NCBI GenBank assembly: GCA_018267875.1
Contig: JAFDXP010000040.1
Coordinates: forward strand, 1 to 57,589
Origin: Bacteroidota bacterium
Lineage (GTDB): Bacteria > Bacteroidota > Bacteroidia > Chitinophagales > Chitinophagaceae
DNA: 57,589 bases
Direction of reading: 5' to 3'
A program made the position numbers and the translations under genes. A model generated the notes under the pieces. It searched no databases and was not told where the DNA came from. It saw nothing but the letters and a program-made list of their open reading frames with translations. Shown here piece after piece: positions 15,993 to 25,920 of the stretch (position 1 is its first letter; the number at the start of each line of letters is the position of its first letter).

Positions 15993-18524
15993 TTAAGAGG
16001 TTGGTGTTTCTTTTTTTGCAGATTGTTTATCTATTGAAAAAACGATTTTCTTTTCTGATTCACTATAATCTGCTGTTACCTTGTCTCCTTCTTTTATGTT
16101 TTGTGCTAAGATTTCTTCAGCCAACGGGTCTTCAAGATACTTTTGAATTGCCCTGTGTAAGGGGCGTGCACCAAACTGTTGGTCATAACCCTTTTCGGCA
16201 ATAAATTTTTTAGCATTGTCAGTAAGTTCCAAGAAGAATCCGAGCGTATTGAGGCGTTTCATCACATCTTTCATAATGATGTCAATGATGACGTTTATGT
16301 GCGCTTGTTCAAGGGTGTTGAAAATGACTACATCATCAATTCGGTTCAAAAATTCCGGTGAAAATGTTCGTTTTAAAGCCTTTTCAATGATACCCTTGCT
16401 AACATCTTCCGTAGAGCTACTTGTAGCAGTAGTGGCAAATCCTACGCCTGTGCCAAAATCTTTTAACTGACGAACGCCAATGTTGGATGTCATGATGATC
16501 AGGGTATTTTTAAAATCTACTTTTCTACCCAAACCATCTGTTAATTGTCCATCGTCAAGCACTTGAAGCATAATGTTGAAAATATCTGGATGTGCCTTTT
16601 CTATTTCGTCTAACAACACGACTGAATAAGGCTTCCGGCGTACTTTCTCGGTTAATTGTCCGCCTTCTTCATACCCTACATATCCCGGAGGTGCACCAAT
16701 AAGGCGGCTGAGCGAAAATTTTTCCATATACTCACTCATATCCACTCGAATAAGTGCATCTTCACTGTCGAACATATAACGTGCAAGTGCACGAGCTAAT
16801 TCTGTTTTACCGACTCCTGTCGGTCCTAAGAAAATAAATGATCCAATTGGTTTTTTAGGATCTTTCAATCCTACGCGGTTACGTTGAATAGCTTTCACTA
16901 CTTTTTGAATAGCTTCATCTTGTCCAACTACCATACCTTTCAAATCTTCACCCATTCTTCGCAGTTTTTGGCTTTCTGCTTCCACCATTCGCATCAGCGG
17001 AATACCGGTCATCATGCTGACCACTTCGGCTATGTCTTCTTCATGAATTGGATAGCGTTTGTTTTTGGCATCTTCTTCCCATTCTGCCTTAGCTCGCTCT
17101 AAGTCTTCGCCCAGCCGTTTTTCCTTATCTCTCAGCGCTGCTGCTTCTTCAAAACGCTGGCTTTTTACAACCTTGTTTTTTTCAAGTTTAATTTCCTCAA
17201 TTTTCTTTTCAAGATCGAGAATATTTTGTGGAACGTTGATGTTTTTAAGATGCACCCTTGCGCCCACTTCGTCCAGTACATCTATGGCTTTGTCGGGCAA
17301 CAAACGATCGGTCATGTAGCGATCGCTCAATTTTACACAAGCTTCAATTGCTTCTTTGTCGTAAGCTACGTTATGAAATTCTTCGTATTTAGGTTGAATA
17401 TTTGATAAGATGGTTATGGTTTCTTCTACGGTTGGTGGTTCTACCAATACTTTTTGGAAACGACGATCGAGTGCACCATCTTTTTCAATGTACATACGAT
17501 ATTCATCCAAAGTAGAAGCACCAATACATTGCAAATCGCCTCTGGCTAATGCAGGTTTAAAGATGTTAGAAGCATCTAAAGAACCGGAAGCACCGCCGGC
17601 TCCTACAATGGTATGTATTTCATCAATAAAAAGGATGACATCTCTGTTTTTTTCCAGTTCATTCATGATAGCTTTCATGCGTTCTTCAAACTGTCCACGA
17701 TATTTAGTACCTGCAACTAAGGCGGCTAAATCCAAGCTTACAACCCGCTTATCAAAAAGCACTCTCGACACTTTTCTTTGCACAATGCGTAGAGCCAATC
17801 CTTCAACAATGGCGGATTTACCTACACCCGGCTCGCCAATCAAGATTGGATTGTTTTTCTTTCTTCTTGATAAAATTTGAGACACCCGTTCAATCTCTTC
17901 TTCTCGACCAACAATGGGGTCAAGATTATCTGTTTCTGCAAGTTTTGTTATGTCGCGCCCAAAATTATCTAATACGGGAGTCTTCGATTTTGAATTACCA
18001 ACTGGCTTCTTGGGTTGAAATTGTTTCGGGTCATCTTCTTCAAATTCTTCACCCGGATCGCCGCTGTAGTCAGCCGAAGGGGTATCTCCTTTGATAGCGC
18101 TCAATTCTTGCTTAAAACGGTCATAATCTACTTCAAATTGGTGCAAAATCTGGGTAGCCACGTTTTCTTTATTTTTAAGAATAGAAAGCAGTAGATGCTC
18201 GGTTTCTACAGTAGAGCTTTTCAATGCTTTTGCTTCTAACACGGTGATACGAATCACTTTTTCGGCTTGCTTGGTAAGCGGCAAACTATTGATGTTGGCA
18301 AGTGGTTTATTATTCTTGTCTTTGATGGCTAACTCTAATTCCTTTCTCAGGTCAAAGAGGTCAACATTCATTTGTTGAAGTACGTGAACGGCCAAGCCTT
18401 CGCCTTCTCGTATCATTCCTAACAATAGGTGTTCAGTGCCAATGAAATCATTTCCTAATCGAAGGGCTTCTTCGCGGCTATAAGAGATGATTTCCTTAAC
18501 TTTCGGTGAGAAATTCGAATCCAT
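15993..18524 (-). CDS. clpC: ClpC-type AAA+ unfoldase
   Basis: An 843-aa Hsp100 ATPase that unfolds proteins and feeds them to ClpP. It has two Clp_N repeats (1-145), AAA1 with Walker A GEPGVGKS (about 231) and LFIDEIHTI, a UVR motif in the middle region (about 430-465, [15 protein letters not shown]), AAA2 with Walker A GPTGVGKT (about 568) and [11 protein letters not shown], and the D2-small domain. The UVR motif and the short middle domain distinguish it from ClpB. It is followed by its own terminator and appears monocistronic. Confidence 0.96.
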   Translation of the reverse strand: MDSNFSPKVKEIISYSREEALRLGNDFIGTEHLLLGMIREGEGLAVHVLQQMNVDLFDLRKELELAIKDKNNKPLANINSLPLTKQAEKVIRITVLEAKALKSSTVETEHLLLSILKNKENVATQILHQFEVDYDRFKQELSAIKGDTPSADYSGDPGEEFEEDDPKQFQPKKPVGNSKSKTPVLDNFGRDITKLAETDNLDPIVGREEEIERVSQILSRRKKNNPILIGEPGVGKSAIVEGLALRIVQRKVSRVLFDKRVVSLDLAALVAGTKYRGQFEERMKAIMNELEKNRDVILFIDEIHTIVGAGGASGSLDASNIFKPALARGDLQCIGASTLDEYRMYIEKDGALDRRFQKVLVEPPTVEETITILSNIQPKYEEFHNVAYDKEAIEACVKLSDRYMTDRLLPDKAIDVLDEVGARVHLKNINVPQNILDLEKKIEEIKLEKNKVVKSQRFEEAAALRDKEKRLGEDLERAKAEWEEDAKNKRYPIHEEDIAEVVSMMTGIPLMRMVEAESQKLRRMGEDLKGMVVGQDEAIQKVVKAIQRNRVGLKDPKKPIGSFIFLGPTGVGKTELARALARYMFDSEDALIRVDMSEYMEKFSLSRLIGAPPGYVGYEEGGQLTEKVRRKPYSVVLLDEIEKAHPDIFNIMLQVLDDGQLTDGLGRKVDFKNTLIIMTSNIGVRQLKDFGTGVGFATTATSSSTEDVSKGIIEKALKRTFSPEFLNRIDDVVIFNTLEQAHINVIIDIIMKDVMKRLNTLGFFLELTDNAKKFIAEKGYDQQFGARPLHRAIQKYLEDPLAEEILAQNIKEGDKVTADYSESEKKIVFSIDKQSAKKETPTS

Positions 18525-18743
18525 TTAGTCTGTATTTCGTGTGGTTAATCTGAATAAAGTTAGCAATAAGAATGATGTTGCAATTATTGAGTTTACTTAT
18601 TGCTGCATCTAACTTCGTAAAAATCAAGCTTCCTTTTGCAATTTCTCCTTAATTTAATTTTTATTGTGGAAACAAAATAAGATTGCTTAACTTAGAAAAG
18701 CATTTTCAACAATAGTTTATTCTCCCGCTTATTTATTTATCTC

Positions 18744-19121
18744 ATGGAGTTCAAAATTGATACCAAACCAAATTTTATTCTTTGGAAACCCTTGTATGGC
18801 ACATTAGATGAAAAATTGACAGCCATGCTTCGAAATAAATGGAAAGAAATGGCTGAAAGCAGTTTTCATAACCTTGTTTTAGACCTTCAACTTTGTTTAG
18901 CTAGCGAAGAAAAGGCAATAGTAGAATTAGTCGAATTTCATGACGCAGTTTATAGTTCTAAACATTCGTTAGTGTGTGTAGAAATACAACCATCCTTACT
19001 GAAAAACATCAAAAATGCTGGTGCTGAGTTGACCTTAAATATAGCACCAACCATGCAAGAAGCGATTGACATTATCAGCATGGAAATTTTGGAACGTGAA
19101 CTTTTTGATGAAGAAGCTTGA
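18744..19121 (+). CDS. STAS-like small protein upstream of rnz
   Basis: A 125-aa cytoplasmic protein that resembles a STAS/anti-sigma antagonist fold: the VLDLQL strand, then LVCVEIQPSLLKNIKNAG and a C-terminal APTMQEAIDII helix. The DSSG loop that carries the phosphorylated Ser in SpoIIAA-type proteins is here LASEEKA, so canonical regulation by a kinase is doubtful. It is 18 bp upstream of the ribonuclease Z gene in the same direction, an arrangement I recall in other Bacteroidota. The regulatory partner is unknown. Confidence 0.7.
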   Translation: MEFKIDTKPNFILWKPLYGTLDEKLTAMLRNKWKEMAESSFHNLVLDLQLCLASEEKAIVELVEFHDAVYSSKHSLVCVEIQPSLLKNIKNAGAELTLNIAPTMQEAIDIISMEILERELFDEEA

Positions 19122-19139
19122 CTGAAAGAACAATGAAAA

Positions 19140-20045
19140 ATGACGATAACTATTCTTGGAAATAATTCGGCACTACCGGCATACGATAGACATCCAACAG
19201 CTCAGATAGTGACCGTTGACTCTGAGGTGTTGCTTATTGACTGTGGCGAAGGAACCCAAATGCAAATGCAACTATATGGTCAAAAATGGAGAAAACTCAA
19301 CCATATTTTTATCAGCCATCTACATGGTGATCATTATTTTGGATTACCTGGCTTAATCAATAGTATGAGCCTTTTAGGACGAACTCAGCCTCTGAATTTA
19401 TATGCTCCAATCGCGCTCAAGTCTATTATTGAACAAATGATGTTAGCTGCCGATAGCCAATTGAATTATCTGCTTCATTTTCACCCACTCAATGTCGGCG
19501 AGGCTACTTTGTTGGTAGAAAATAAAGCGTTTTCAGTCAAGAGTTTTCCCGTTGAGCATAGAATAGATTGCCACGGTTTTTTAATTGAAGAAAAATCTCA
19601 TGGACTAAAACTATTGCCCGAAAAATGTCGTGAATATCAGATCCCTGCCTATTTCTATCAGCGAATTAAAGATGGGGAAGATTATGAAAGAAATGATGGC
19701 TTTACGGTAAAGTCTGAATGGGTAACTACCCCTGCATTACCCGGCAAAAAATATGCTTATACTGCCGACACGCGTTATACTGAAAGTTTTCTTCCGCATA
19801 TTATTCATTCAGATCTACTATATCATGAATCCACTTATCTTGATGCAGAGGCAGAAAAAGCTGCACAACGATTTCATAGTACCTCAAAACAAGCTGCATT
19901 AATTGCAAAAGCTGCCGGTGTAAAAAAATTATTGTTAGGCCATTTTTCTTCGAAATACAAAGACCTTCAGCCTTTTCAGGAGGAGGCTACCGAAATATTT
20001 TCCAACGTTTATGTAACTAAAGAAGGCGAAAGCTATGAGATTTAA
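19140..20045 (+). CDS. rnz: Ribonuclease Z
   Basis: Metallo-beta-lactamase-fold endonuclease that removes the 3' trailer of tRNA precursors. The zinc-binding motif HLHGDHYFG starts near residue 60, with VEHRIDCHGF (about 140), the ADTRYTE Asp, and the later HSTSKQAA and GHFSSKY histidines. The 301-aa length is normal for the short bacterial enzyme. It starts at ATG 19140, 18 bp after the STAS-like gene, and is the last gene of that pair. Confidence 0.94.
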   Translation: MTITILGNNSALPAYDRHPTAQIVTVDSEVLLIDCGEGTQMQMQLYGQKWRKLNHIFISHLHGDHYFGLPGLINSMSLLGRTQPLNLYAPIALKSIIEQMMLAADSQLNYLLHFHPLNVGEATLLVENKAFSVKSFPVEHRIDCHGFLIEEKSHGLKLLPEKCREYQIPAYFYQRIKDGEDYERNDGFTVKSEWVTTPALPGKKYAYTADTRYTESFLPHIIHSDLLYHESTYLDAEAEKAAQRFHSTSKQAALIAKAAGVKKLLLGHFSSKYKDLQPFQEEATEIFSNVYVTKEGESYEI

Positions 20046-20270
20046 TCCCGCTAAGTAACAAACTTTTCAACAGAGAACCGGTGTGTCTTAAAGGGGTATT
20101 CATTTAAAAAAAAGTGGTGCAAACCTTCCTGCCAAATTAGAAACAAATTAAACTTACAGAATATAATGTATAATTGTACCGTTATTCTAACATCATTCAT
20201 AATTAGGGCTTTCGAAGCATTTCATAAATATGCCCTGTTTTGTGGATAACTTAATGGATAAGGAAAGGTT

Positions 20271-21020
20271 ATGAAGTTTTATGGAAAAGAGAAGCTCAAA
20301 GCTTATTATTTAAGAGCACAATATAGACCCAGAATTATTGATTGCATTATCAACCCCTTTTTTATTATTCGAAGGGGATTATTTGTAAGTTTTAGAAAAA
20401 AAGCCCCCTTGTTAAAAGGAAAACTACTTGATTTCGGATGCGGCAGAAGACCTTATGAATCCATATTTACAAATGCCGAATCCTACACTGGAGTTGATAT
20501 ACATCATAATGACACTAATTTTGATAAGTACGTCAATGCAGATGTATTTTACGACAAACAGACACTTCCCTTTGAGTCAGAAAGCTTTGACCATTGTTTT
20601 TCGTCCGAAGTAATTTATTTGATTGAAAAGCCGGACGAAATAATTTCAGAACTGCATAGAGTAGTGAAAAAGAATGGCTTACTTTTAATATCAGCCCCGT
20701 TTGTATGGGACGAAAACTGGACTCAATACGACTTTTGCCGTTATACATCGGGCGGACTTAGAAAAATACTTGAAAGAAATAGCTTTGAAATTTTGGAGGA
20801 AGAAAAAACACCAAGCCATTTTGCAACCATTTGGCAATGCTTTTTGTCTTTTATCTATGAAAACCCATTCACAAAATTTAAAGCTTTTCGGCTTCTGTTT
20901 TCGATAATTATAATAGCTCCGTTAAACATATTGGGCATTATAATTAATTTAGTTGTACCCAACAAGAAGAACAAACAAACATTTTATCATAATATTGTAA
21001 TATTAGCGCGTGCATTATGA
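20271..21020 (+). CDS. Class I SAM-dependent methyltransferase
   Basis: A 249-aa methyltransferase with Rossmann motif I LLDFGCGRRPYE (about residue 46), an acidic VDIHH after strand 2, and SFDHCFSSEVIYLI as post-motif region, then a C-terminal hydrophobic helix pair (LLFSIIIIAPLNILGIIINLVVP) that probably anchors it to the membrane. It overlaps the following polysaccharide deacetylase by 4 nt and is grouped with a GT4 gene, so a sugar or glycan substrate is likely. The exact substrate is not predictable. Confidence 0.82.
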   Translation: MKFYGKEKLKAYYLRAQYRPRIIDCIINPFFIIRRGLFVSFRKKAPLLKGKLLDFGCGRRPYESIFTNAESYTGVDIHHNDTNFDKYVNADVFYDKQTLPFESESFDHCFSSEVIYLIEKPDEIISELHRVVKKNGLLLISAPFVWDENWTQYDFCRYTSGGLRKILERNSFEILEEEKTPSHFATIWQCFLSFIYENPFTKFKAFRLLFSIIIIAPLNILGIIINLVVPNKKNKQTFYHNIVILARAL

Positions 21021-21802
21021 TTAAAAAATCACGTCGTTTGTTGCGTCATTTAGCTTTAGATGTTTTATCCCTAAAAGGTAATATAACAACGGGTGTGCAT
21101 TTGCTAAATGGGCATTATATAGGGGTAAATAATTTACCCACTTCACTCTTTGCTTCTTTACTTAATCAAATCAAAAATGAAGCCCAGTTAATTAATTTTG
21201 ATGAGGCAACAAAGTTGATAGCATCCGGAAAAATTCCTAAAAAGGAAAAATTAGTTGCATTTACATTCGATGATGGGTTTGAAGAATGTTTCTTAAAAAT
21301 TCGTCCCGTTTTAAATCAGGAAGGATTAAAAGCCGGATTTTTCATTAATACCGGATTTATTGATGGAAATAATAATTACAAAAAAGAATTCCTACAAACA
21401 AAGGTTATGTTACCCACCACTAAAGAGCCAATGACTTGGGAGCATATCATTACTTTAAGAGCAGAAGGGCATATCATTGGAGCTCATACAATTGATCATG
21501 TACGGCTGGTTGGAAAAAGCCATGAGAACCTATTTCATCAAATTGTAGGTTGCAAAAATAGAATTGAAGAAAAATTAGAACAACCTTGCGATTATTTTGC
21601 CTATCCCTACGGTCAGTTAGGGGATATAGAAAGGGAGGGTAGAAAGATTGCCTCTCAGTATTTTTTATACAACTTTACCCAATCGAATAGCAAAGAATAT
21701 TATTCTTTCAAAGATTATCCCTTTATAAATCGTCGCCACTTTGAAGGGAATTGGAAATTTAACCATGTAAAATATTTTCTTAAAAGGAATTTGTTGCAAT
21801 AG
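21017..21802 (+). CDS. Polysaccharide deacetylase (NodB family)
   Basis: A 261-aa carbohydrate esterase 4 protein that removes N-acetyl or O-acetyl groups from glycans. Motif 1 is FTFDDGF (about residue 80, the catalytic base and metal-binding Asp), motif 2 the HTIDH metal His pair (about 157-161), and motif 3 FAYPYGQ (about 194). No signal peptide is evident, so it could act on cytoplasmic lipid-linked glycan. It overlaps the methyltransferase gene by 4 nt and is followed closely by a glycosyltransferase, forming a three-gene operon. Confidence 0.85.
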   Translation: MIKKSRRLLRHLALDVLSLKGNITTGVHLLNGHYIGVNNLPTSLFASLLNQIKNEAQLINFDEATKLIASGKIPKKEKLVAFTFDDGFEECFLKIRPVLNQEGLKAGFFINTGFIDGNNNYKKEFLQTKVMLPTTKEPMTWEHIITLRAEGHIIGAHTIDHVRLVGKSHENLFHQIVGCKNRIEEKLEQPCDYFAYPYGQLGDIEREGRKIASQYFLYNFTQSNSKEYYSFKDYPFINRRHFEGNWKFNHVKYFLKRNLLQ

Positions 21803-21858
21803 TTCATTTTTTGAAGTTACATCTGTTTATTTGCAGAAATTCAGATGCTAAATCTGGT

Positions 21859-22956
21859 ATGCCCCACAAGACTAATAAGAAACGATTACTTTTTACAGGT
21901 GTTGTTGCCCCTGATACTATACACGGCGTTAGTGTTTCTAACAAAATAAACATTGACATATTAAGTGAGGATTTTGAAATTGATCTGAATGCCGAAACAC
22001 TTCATCATGATTCAACACCCAACAATCCAATTAGCAAAGGATATCACTTTTTTAGAAGCATTATTCATTTTTTGGGGTTAAATTTTAGTAAGAAATATGA
22101 TGTTCTATATCTAAATATTTCTCTTTCCTCAGCCGGCATTTTGAAAACCTATTTGATGGCAAAATGCTTTTCGTTCTTGAATTCTCGAAGCCATTATTTT
22201 CTTCATTTGCATCGAGGCGATGTTATTAAATTTGTTTCTCAAAGTTCTGTTCATTTTTGGCTGGTTACACATCTTTTACAAAAAGCATCTGTTTGTTTTG
22301 TTCTTTCAGAAACCGTTGTTGAGTATTTAGAAAAAACCTTAAAAATTCCCAAACACCAATTGTTTGTATTGGATAATACAATAGATGCAGAACCATCGGA
22401 AGTAGCGTACGAAACTGAAAAAAATACTTTCACCTTTTTATACCTATCAGATTATCGTGAAGAAAAAGGGATTTTAAAATTATTAGCAACATTTGAAAAT
22501 TGGAGTAGAAATCATCCAAATTGCCAGTTAAAATGTTTTGGAAAATTTACAGATCCGAATATCAAAAAACAAATTCTCAATTATCAATCACCTCAAATCA
22601 TCATAAACGAACGCATATCCGGAGATGAAAAATTTAAAGAATACCGAAAGGCAGACTGCTTTCTGTTTGTGTCTGAAAACGAAGGGAAACCCTTAGTTTT
22701 ACTGGAAGCTATGTTTTCCGGAATACCCATAATTTCAACAAATGTTGGGTTCATCAGTGAAATTTTACCTTTGGATTATCCTTTTCTATTTTCAGTTGGA
22801 GATTCCGAATTGTTCATTCAACATTTAGAAACTTTAGTTTATAATAAAGAAATTCATCATCCCCTTGGTCAACAATTAAAAGATCAATATTGGGCTCGAT
22901 TTTCACGAGCCACACATCAAAAAAATATGCGCTTAGCTTTGAGAAAAATATTTTAA
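21859..22956 (+). CDS. Glycosyltransferase family 4
   Basis: A GT-B glycosyltransferase. The N-terminal half has RLLFTGVVAPDTIHGVS and a mid-domain LHLHRGDVIKF; the C-terminal GT4 domain has FTFLYLSDYREEKG and the donor-binding loop SENEGKPLVLLEAMFSGIPII. I chose ATG 21859 (MPHKTNKKRLLF); the only upstream option in the frame is TTG 21811, adding 16 residues. It completes an operon with a methyltransferase and a deacetylase, so the three probably build or tailor one surface glycan. Sugar specificity unknown. Confidence 0.84.
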   Translation: MPHKTNKKRLLFTGVVAPDTIHGVSVSNKINIDILSEDFEIDLNAETLHHDSTPNNPISKGYHFFRSIIHFLGLNFSKKYDVLYLNISLSSAGILKTYLMAKCFSFLNSRSHYFLHLHRGDVIKFVSQSSVHFWLVTHLLQKASVCFVLSETVVEYLEKTLKIPKHQLFVLDNTIDAEPSEVAYETEKNTFTFLYLSDYREEKGILKLLATFENWSRNHPNCQLKCFGKFTDPNIKKQILNYQSPQIIINERISGDEKFKEYRKADCFLFVSENEGKPLVLLEAMFSGIPIISTNVGFISEILPLDYPFLFSVGDSELFIQHLETLVYNKEIHHPLGQQLKDQYWARFSRATHQKNMRLALRKIF

Positions 22957-23053
22957 TATAGTCTGTCAATTTTGAAGGGTTTATTTTTTTTGTCGTCATT
23001 TCTATTGTTTTTCAATCACTTGCAAACTGCCCAAAAAAATTCTTAATAATTTT

Positions 23054-23085
23054 TTTGGAGCATCCGATACAGCTTACTACCTTTG
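23054..23085 (+). promoter_or_regulatory. Promoter of the rplM-rpsI-rpsB operon
   Basis: TTTG (23054-23057), a 20-bp spacer, then TACCTTTG (23078-23085): an exact match to the Bacteroidota sigma-A consensus TTTG-N20-TAnnTTTG. It lies about 80 bp before rplM, leaving a leader of roughly 75 nt, which may hold ribosomal-protein feedback control, although no specific structure was recognised. Confidence 0.8.
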
Positions 23086-23166
23086 CCCTCCTTTAAAAAA
23101 ACTGGCTTATCAACTTTAGTTCCTCACAACAAAAGTAAAGCCACATAACAAAAGAATAAACAGACA

Positions 23167-23610
23167 ATGAAACATCTTAGTTTTAAAACTCAGTCTGCCA
23201 ACGAAAAAATCGTCAAGCGCGATTGGTATGTGGCCGATGCTACAAACCAAACCTTGGGGCGTATGTCTTCAAGAATTGCTACCATACTTCGTGGCAAACA
23301 CAAAGCTTACTACACACCACACTTTGATTGTGGAGATTATGTGATTGTAGTTAATTCCGGCAAAGTTGTACTTACGGGTAACAAGGTTGAAGATAAGGAA
23401 TACCTTACCTATTCCGGCTACCCCGGCGGACAAAAATCAGCAACAGCCAAGATCATGATCAACAATCGCCCCAATGTGATAATTGAACGTGCCGTAAAAG
23501 GTATGTTGCCTAAAAACCGTATGGGCCGTGCAATGTACAAAAAACTATTTGTGTATGATGGCGCAGAGCATCCGCACAAAGCACAGCAACCTAAAGAGCT
23601 GAAGTTCTAA
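23167..23610 (+). CDS. rplM: 50S ribosomal protein L13
   Basis: A 147-aa large-subunit protein, one of the early assembly proteins binding 23S rRNA. Typical family segments are [36 protein letters not shown], and the C-terminal [19 protein letters not shown] followed by the HPHKAQQP end. It is the first gene of the L13-S9-S2 operon and is preceded by a consensus promoter at 23054-23085. Confidence 0.98.
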   Translation: MKHLSFKTQSANEKIVKRDWYVADATNQTLGRMSSRIATILRGKHKAYYTPHFDCGDYVIVVNSGKVVLTGNKVEDKEYLTYSGYPGGQKSATAKIMINNRPNVIIERAVKGMLPKNRMGRAMYKKLFVYDGAEHPHKAQQPKELKF

Positions 23611-23648
23611 CATTCTATTCAACAAAAAAGGAAAACGCCAGACAATAA

Positions 23649-24038
23649 ATGGAAAAGCAAAAAAACGCCGTTGGTCGCCGTAAAGAAGCTGTTGCTCGAG
23701 TATATCTGAGCAAAGGCACTGGTAGCATCACCGTTAATGGCAAAGAATACAAAAACTATTTTCCACTGATGTACCTGCAAAATCAGGTAGAACTGCCACT
23801 TAAAACCATCGAATCTTTAGAAGCATTCGATATAGTAGTAAATGTAGCAGGTGGTGGACCAAAAGGTCAAGCAGAAGCTATAAAAATGGGAATTGCACGC
23901 ACGTTATGCGAAGTAAATCCTGAATTTCGCCCTGCCTTGAAAAAAGAAGGCTTGATGACACGCGACCCACGTTCGGTAGAGCGTAAGAAGTTTGGTAAGC
24001 GCAAAGCTCGTCGTAGCTTCCAATTCTCTAAACGTTAA
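23649..24038 (+). CDS. rpsI: 30S ribosomal protein S9
   Basis: A 129-aa small-subunit protein whose C-terminal tail reaches the P-site tRNA. It shows the family start AVGRRKEAVARVYLSKGTG, the GGGPKGQAEAIKMGIARTL block, and the basic end RDPRSVERKKFGKRKARRSF with QFSKR. It follows rplM by 38 bp in the conserved L13-S9 pair. Confidence 0.98.
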   Translation: MEKQKNAVGRRKEAVARVYLSKGTGSITVNGKEYKNYFPLMYLQNQVELPLKTIESLEAFDIVVNVAGGGPKGQAEAIKMGIARTLCEVNPEFRPALKKEGLMTRDPRSVERKKFGKRKARRSFQFSKR

Positions 24039-24083
24039 TCTGCTGATAGTCTTATTATTCTTAACCAACAAGAAAAACGAACA

Positions 24084-24977
24084 ATGGAAGAAAATAAAAG
24101 CTTACATCAGCAGTTACTCGAAGCTGGTGTGCATTTCGGCCACTTAAAGAAAAAGTGGAACCCAAAGATGCTACCATACATCTTTACAGAAAAAAATGGT
24201 ATCCATATCATTGACCTCAATAAAACCATTGAAGGTCTGGATGAAGCTGCTGCTGCCCTGAAATCTATCGCTAAAAGCGGTAAGAAAATCATGTTTGTAG
24301 CAACTAAAAAACAAGCAAAAGAAATCGTTGCTGAAGCTGCTGCGAAGGTAAACATGCCTTTTGTAACAGAGCGTTGGTTGGGTGGTATGCTTACCAATTT
24401 CCAAACAATTCGCAAAAGCGTGAAAAAAATGCAAAGCATTGAAAAAATGCTTGGTGATGGCACCTTAGATAGCGTGACTAAAAAAGAACGCCTCACATTG
24501 AACCGTAGTAAAGAAAAAATGGAAAAAGTGTTGGGTGGTATCTCTAATATGGGACGCACTCCGGCTGCATTGTTCATGGTAGATATTAGCCATGAGCACA
24601 TTGCATTAGCAGAAGCAAAACGCTTAGGCATCACAACTTTTGCTATGGTTGATACTAACAGCGATCCTACTAAAGTGGACTTTGCTGTACCATCCAATGA
24701 TGACGCTACTAAATCTATTGCAATCATCACAAACTATCTTACTGCGGCCATCATGGAAGGACTTCAAGAACGCAGCGAGATAAAAGAAGAAGATGCTAAT
24801 GAAGAAAGTGCAGAAAGATTGCGCGGATTAGACATTACTGACGAAGACGAAGCAACCAAGAATAAAGACAAGGGAGAACAACGTGCTCCAGGTGGTCGCG
24901 GTGGTCGCGGTCGCACCGGTGCTGGTGGCGGACAAGGCCGTAGCCGCATGGGTGCAGGCGGAAATACACGTCGCTAA
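24084..24977 (+). CDS. rpsB: 30S ribosomal protein S2 with Arg/Gly-rich tail
   Basis: A 297-aa S2 protein: LLEAGVHFGHLKKKWNPKM at the start, ATKKQAKEIV, TERWLGGMLTNFQTIRKS, and SNPTKV-like TNSDPTKVDFAVPSND. The core ends near residue 230. The remaining 65 residues are an acidic linker followed by a Gly/Arg-rich tail (GGRGGRGRTGAGGGQGRSR), longer than in E. coli S2 (241 aa) and like an RGG RNA-binding tail. It is followed by a terminator and not by tsf, its usual partner. Confidence 0.96.
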   Translation: MEENKSLHQQLLEAGVHFGHLKKKWNPKMLPYIFTEKNGIHIIDLNKTIEGLDEAAAALKSIAKSGKKIMFVATKKQAKEIVAEAAAKVNMPFVTERWLGGMLTNFQTIRKSVKKMQSIEKMLGDGTLDSVTKKERLTLNRSKEKMEKVLGGISNMGRTPAALFMVDISHEHIALAEAKRLGITTFAMVDTNSDPTKVDFAVPSNDDATKSIAIITNYLTAAIMEGLQERSEIKEEDANEESAERLRGLDITDEDEATKNKDKGEQRAPGGRGGRGRTGAGGGQGRSRMGAGGNTRR

Positions 24978-25012
24978 TCCTTTTCTTTAGTTTTTTAAAG
25001 TATTGTAGAATG

Positions 25013-25040
25013 AGGCTGTTCCATTAGGAGCAGCCTTTTT
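25013..25040 (+). terminator. Terminator after rpsB
   Basis: A 10-bp stem (aggctgttcc / ggagcagcct, one G-T wobble) with a 4-nt loop and a run of T residues, 36 bp after the rpsB stop. It closes the L13-S9-S2 operon. Confidence 0.8.
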
Positions 25041-25920
25041 CTTTCCTTTTATGCCTATTCAAAAATAAGTGTCATCGTTTTGATTACGTTATAAACCTTA
25101 TAACTCTCTCCCTAAGAAAACGACTATTGCACTTTAAGCGTTTTCAGCAAATAAGGCAAGTCTTATATGCTGATCTCGACTTCCACATTGTTGCTAAACA
25201 ACATACCCAAAGGCAAAATAATACAAGCCTTTCATTTTGATCTTAAGGATTTATGAAGTGCGTAGAAAAGCTAAGTTGACTTTCATTTTTGGCGGAGTAG
25301 CATTGTGTCCTTCAAAGCGTTTATAGAGGTCATTTTCGGGGCTAATGCCATTCATCCACGATTTGTAGCTTAATGGCGGCAAATAAAGTTGTTTGAGATC
25401 ATCAGTAGTTTCATCGGTAAATAAAGACGAAGCCATTGTATAGTCCTTACAATTTAGGTATCGGTAAAATTGGCTCTTTAGCATTCTCTGATGTAGGCTG
25501 TAAAAGATTAGATACCAATGTAGGCTGGCAGAAAATTGCTTGATTAATTTTTCATTTAGAGTTGCTCGTGAATTGCGTTGCTAAATTGATATAAAAAAGG
25601 CGGGTTAAAAAAATAATAAAGGGACAGCAATGAGTGTTGGCTTAATAGTTGTCCGATTAAATTGGTCAATATATTATTTGTCCACCAGTCAAATTTAGTT
25701 TCTCATTTTCTGTTTTCACTTCGAAAATGTTTACAGTGTCGGTTCATTTTATGCTTGTTTCCAACCATTTCTTTTGCGAATCACTTGTTAATCAGCCTTA
25801 AAAATTCACACAGTCTTTACCCTTCATAATATCTTCGTTCCAACATTCGTACATTTAATTATAGAGAGAGAAAGGAGTATGGTAAATTTATTTGTTTAAC
25901 AGTTCCATACACTTCAACAC
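25041..25920. other. Long gene-poor stretch with only doubtful ORFs
   Basis: About 880 bp without a recognisable gene. A 77-codon minus-strand frame (25251-25484, ending YKRFEGHNATPPKMKVNLAF) and a short plus-strand frame across 25441-25540 overlap each other; neither resembles a family I know and neither has a clear promoter. They could be remnants of a decayed gene. Because the usual partner tsf is missing downstream of rpsB, this stretch may mark a rearrangement breakpoint. Confidence 0.35.

Noticed and set aside
17410-17880. 156-aa plus-strand ORF
   Set aside because: Antisense shadow of the highly conserved clpC AAA1 region.
24107-24730. 207-aa minus-strand ORF
   Set aside because: Antisense shadow of rpsB.
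25251-25484. 77-aa minus-strand ORF after rpsB
   Set aside because: No recognisable family, promoter or neighbour relation; not listed as a gene, only mentioned in the gap description.
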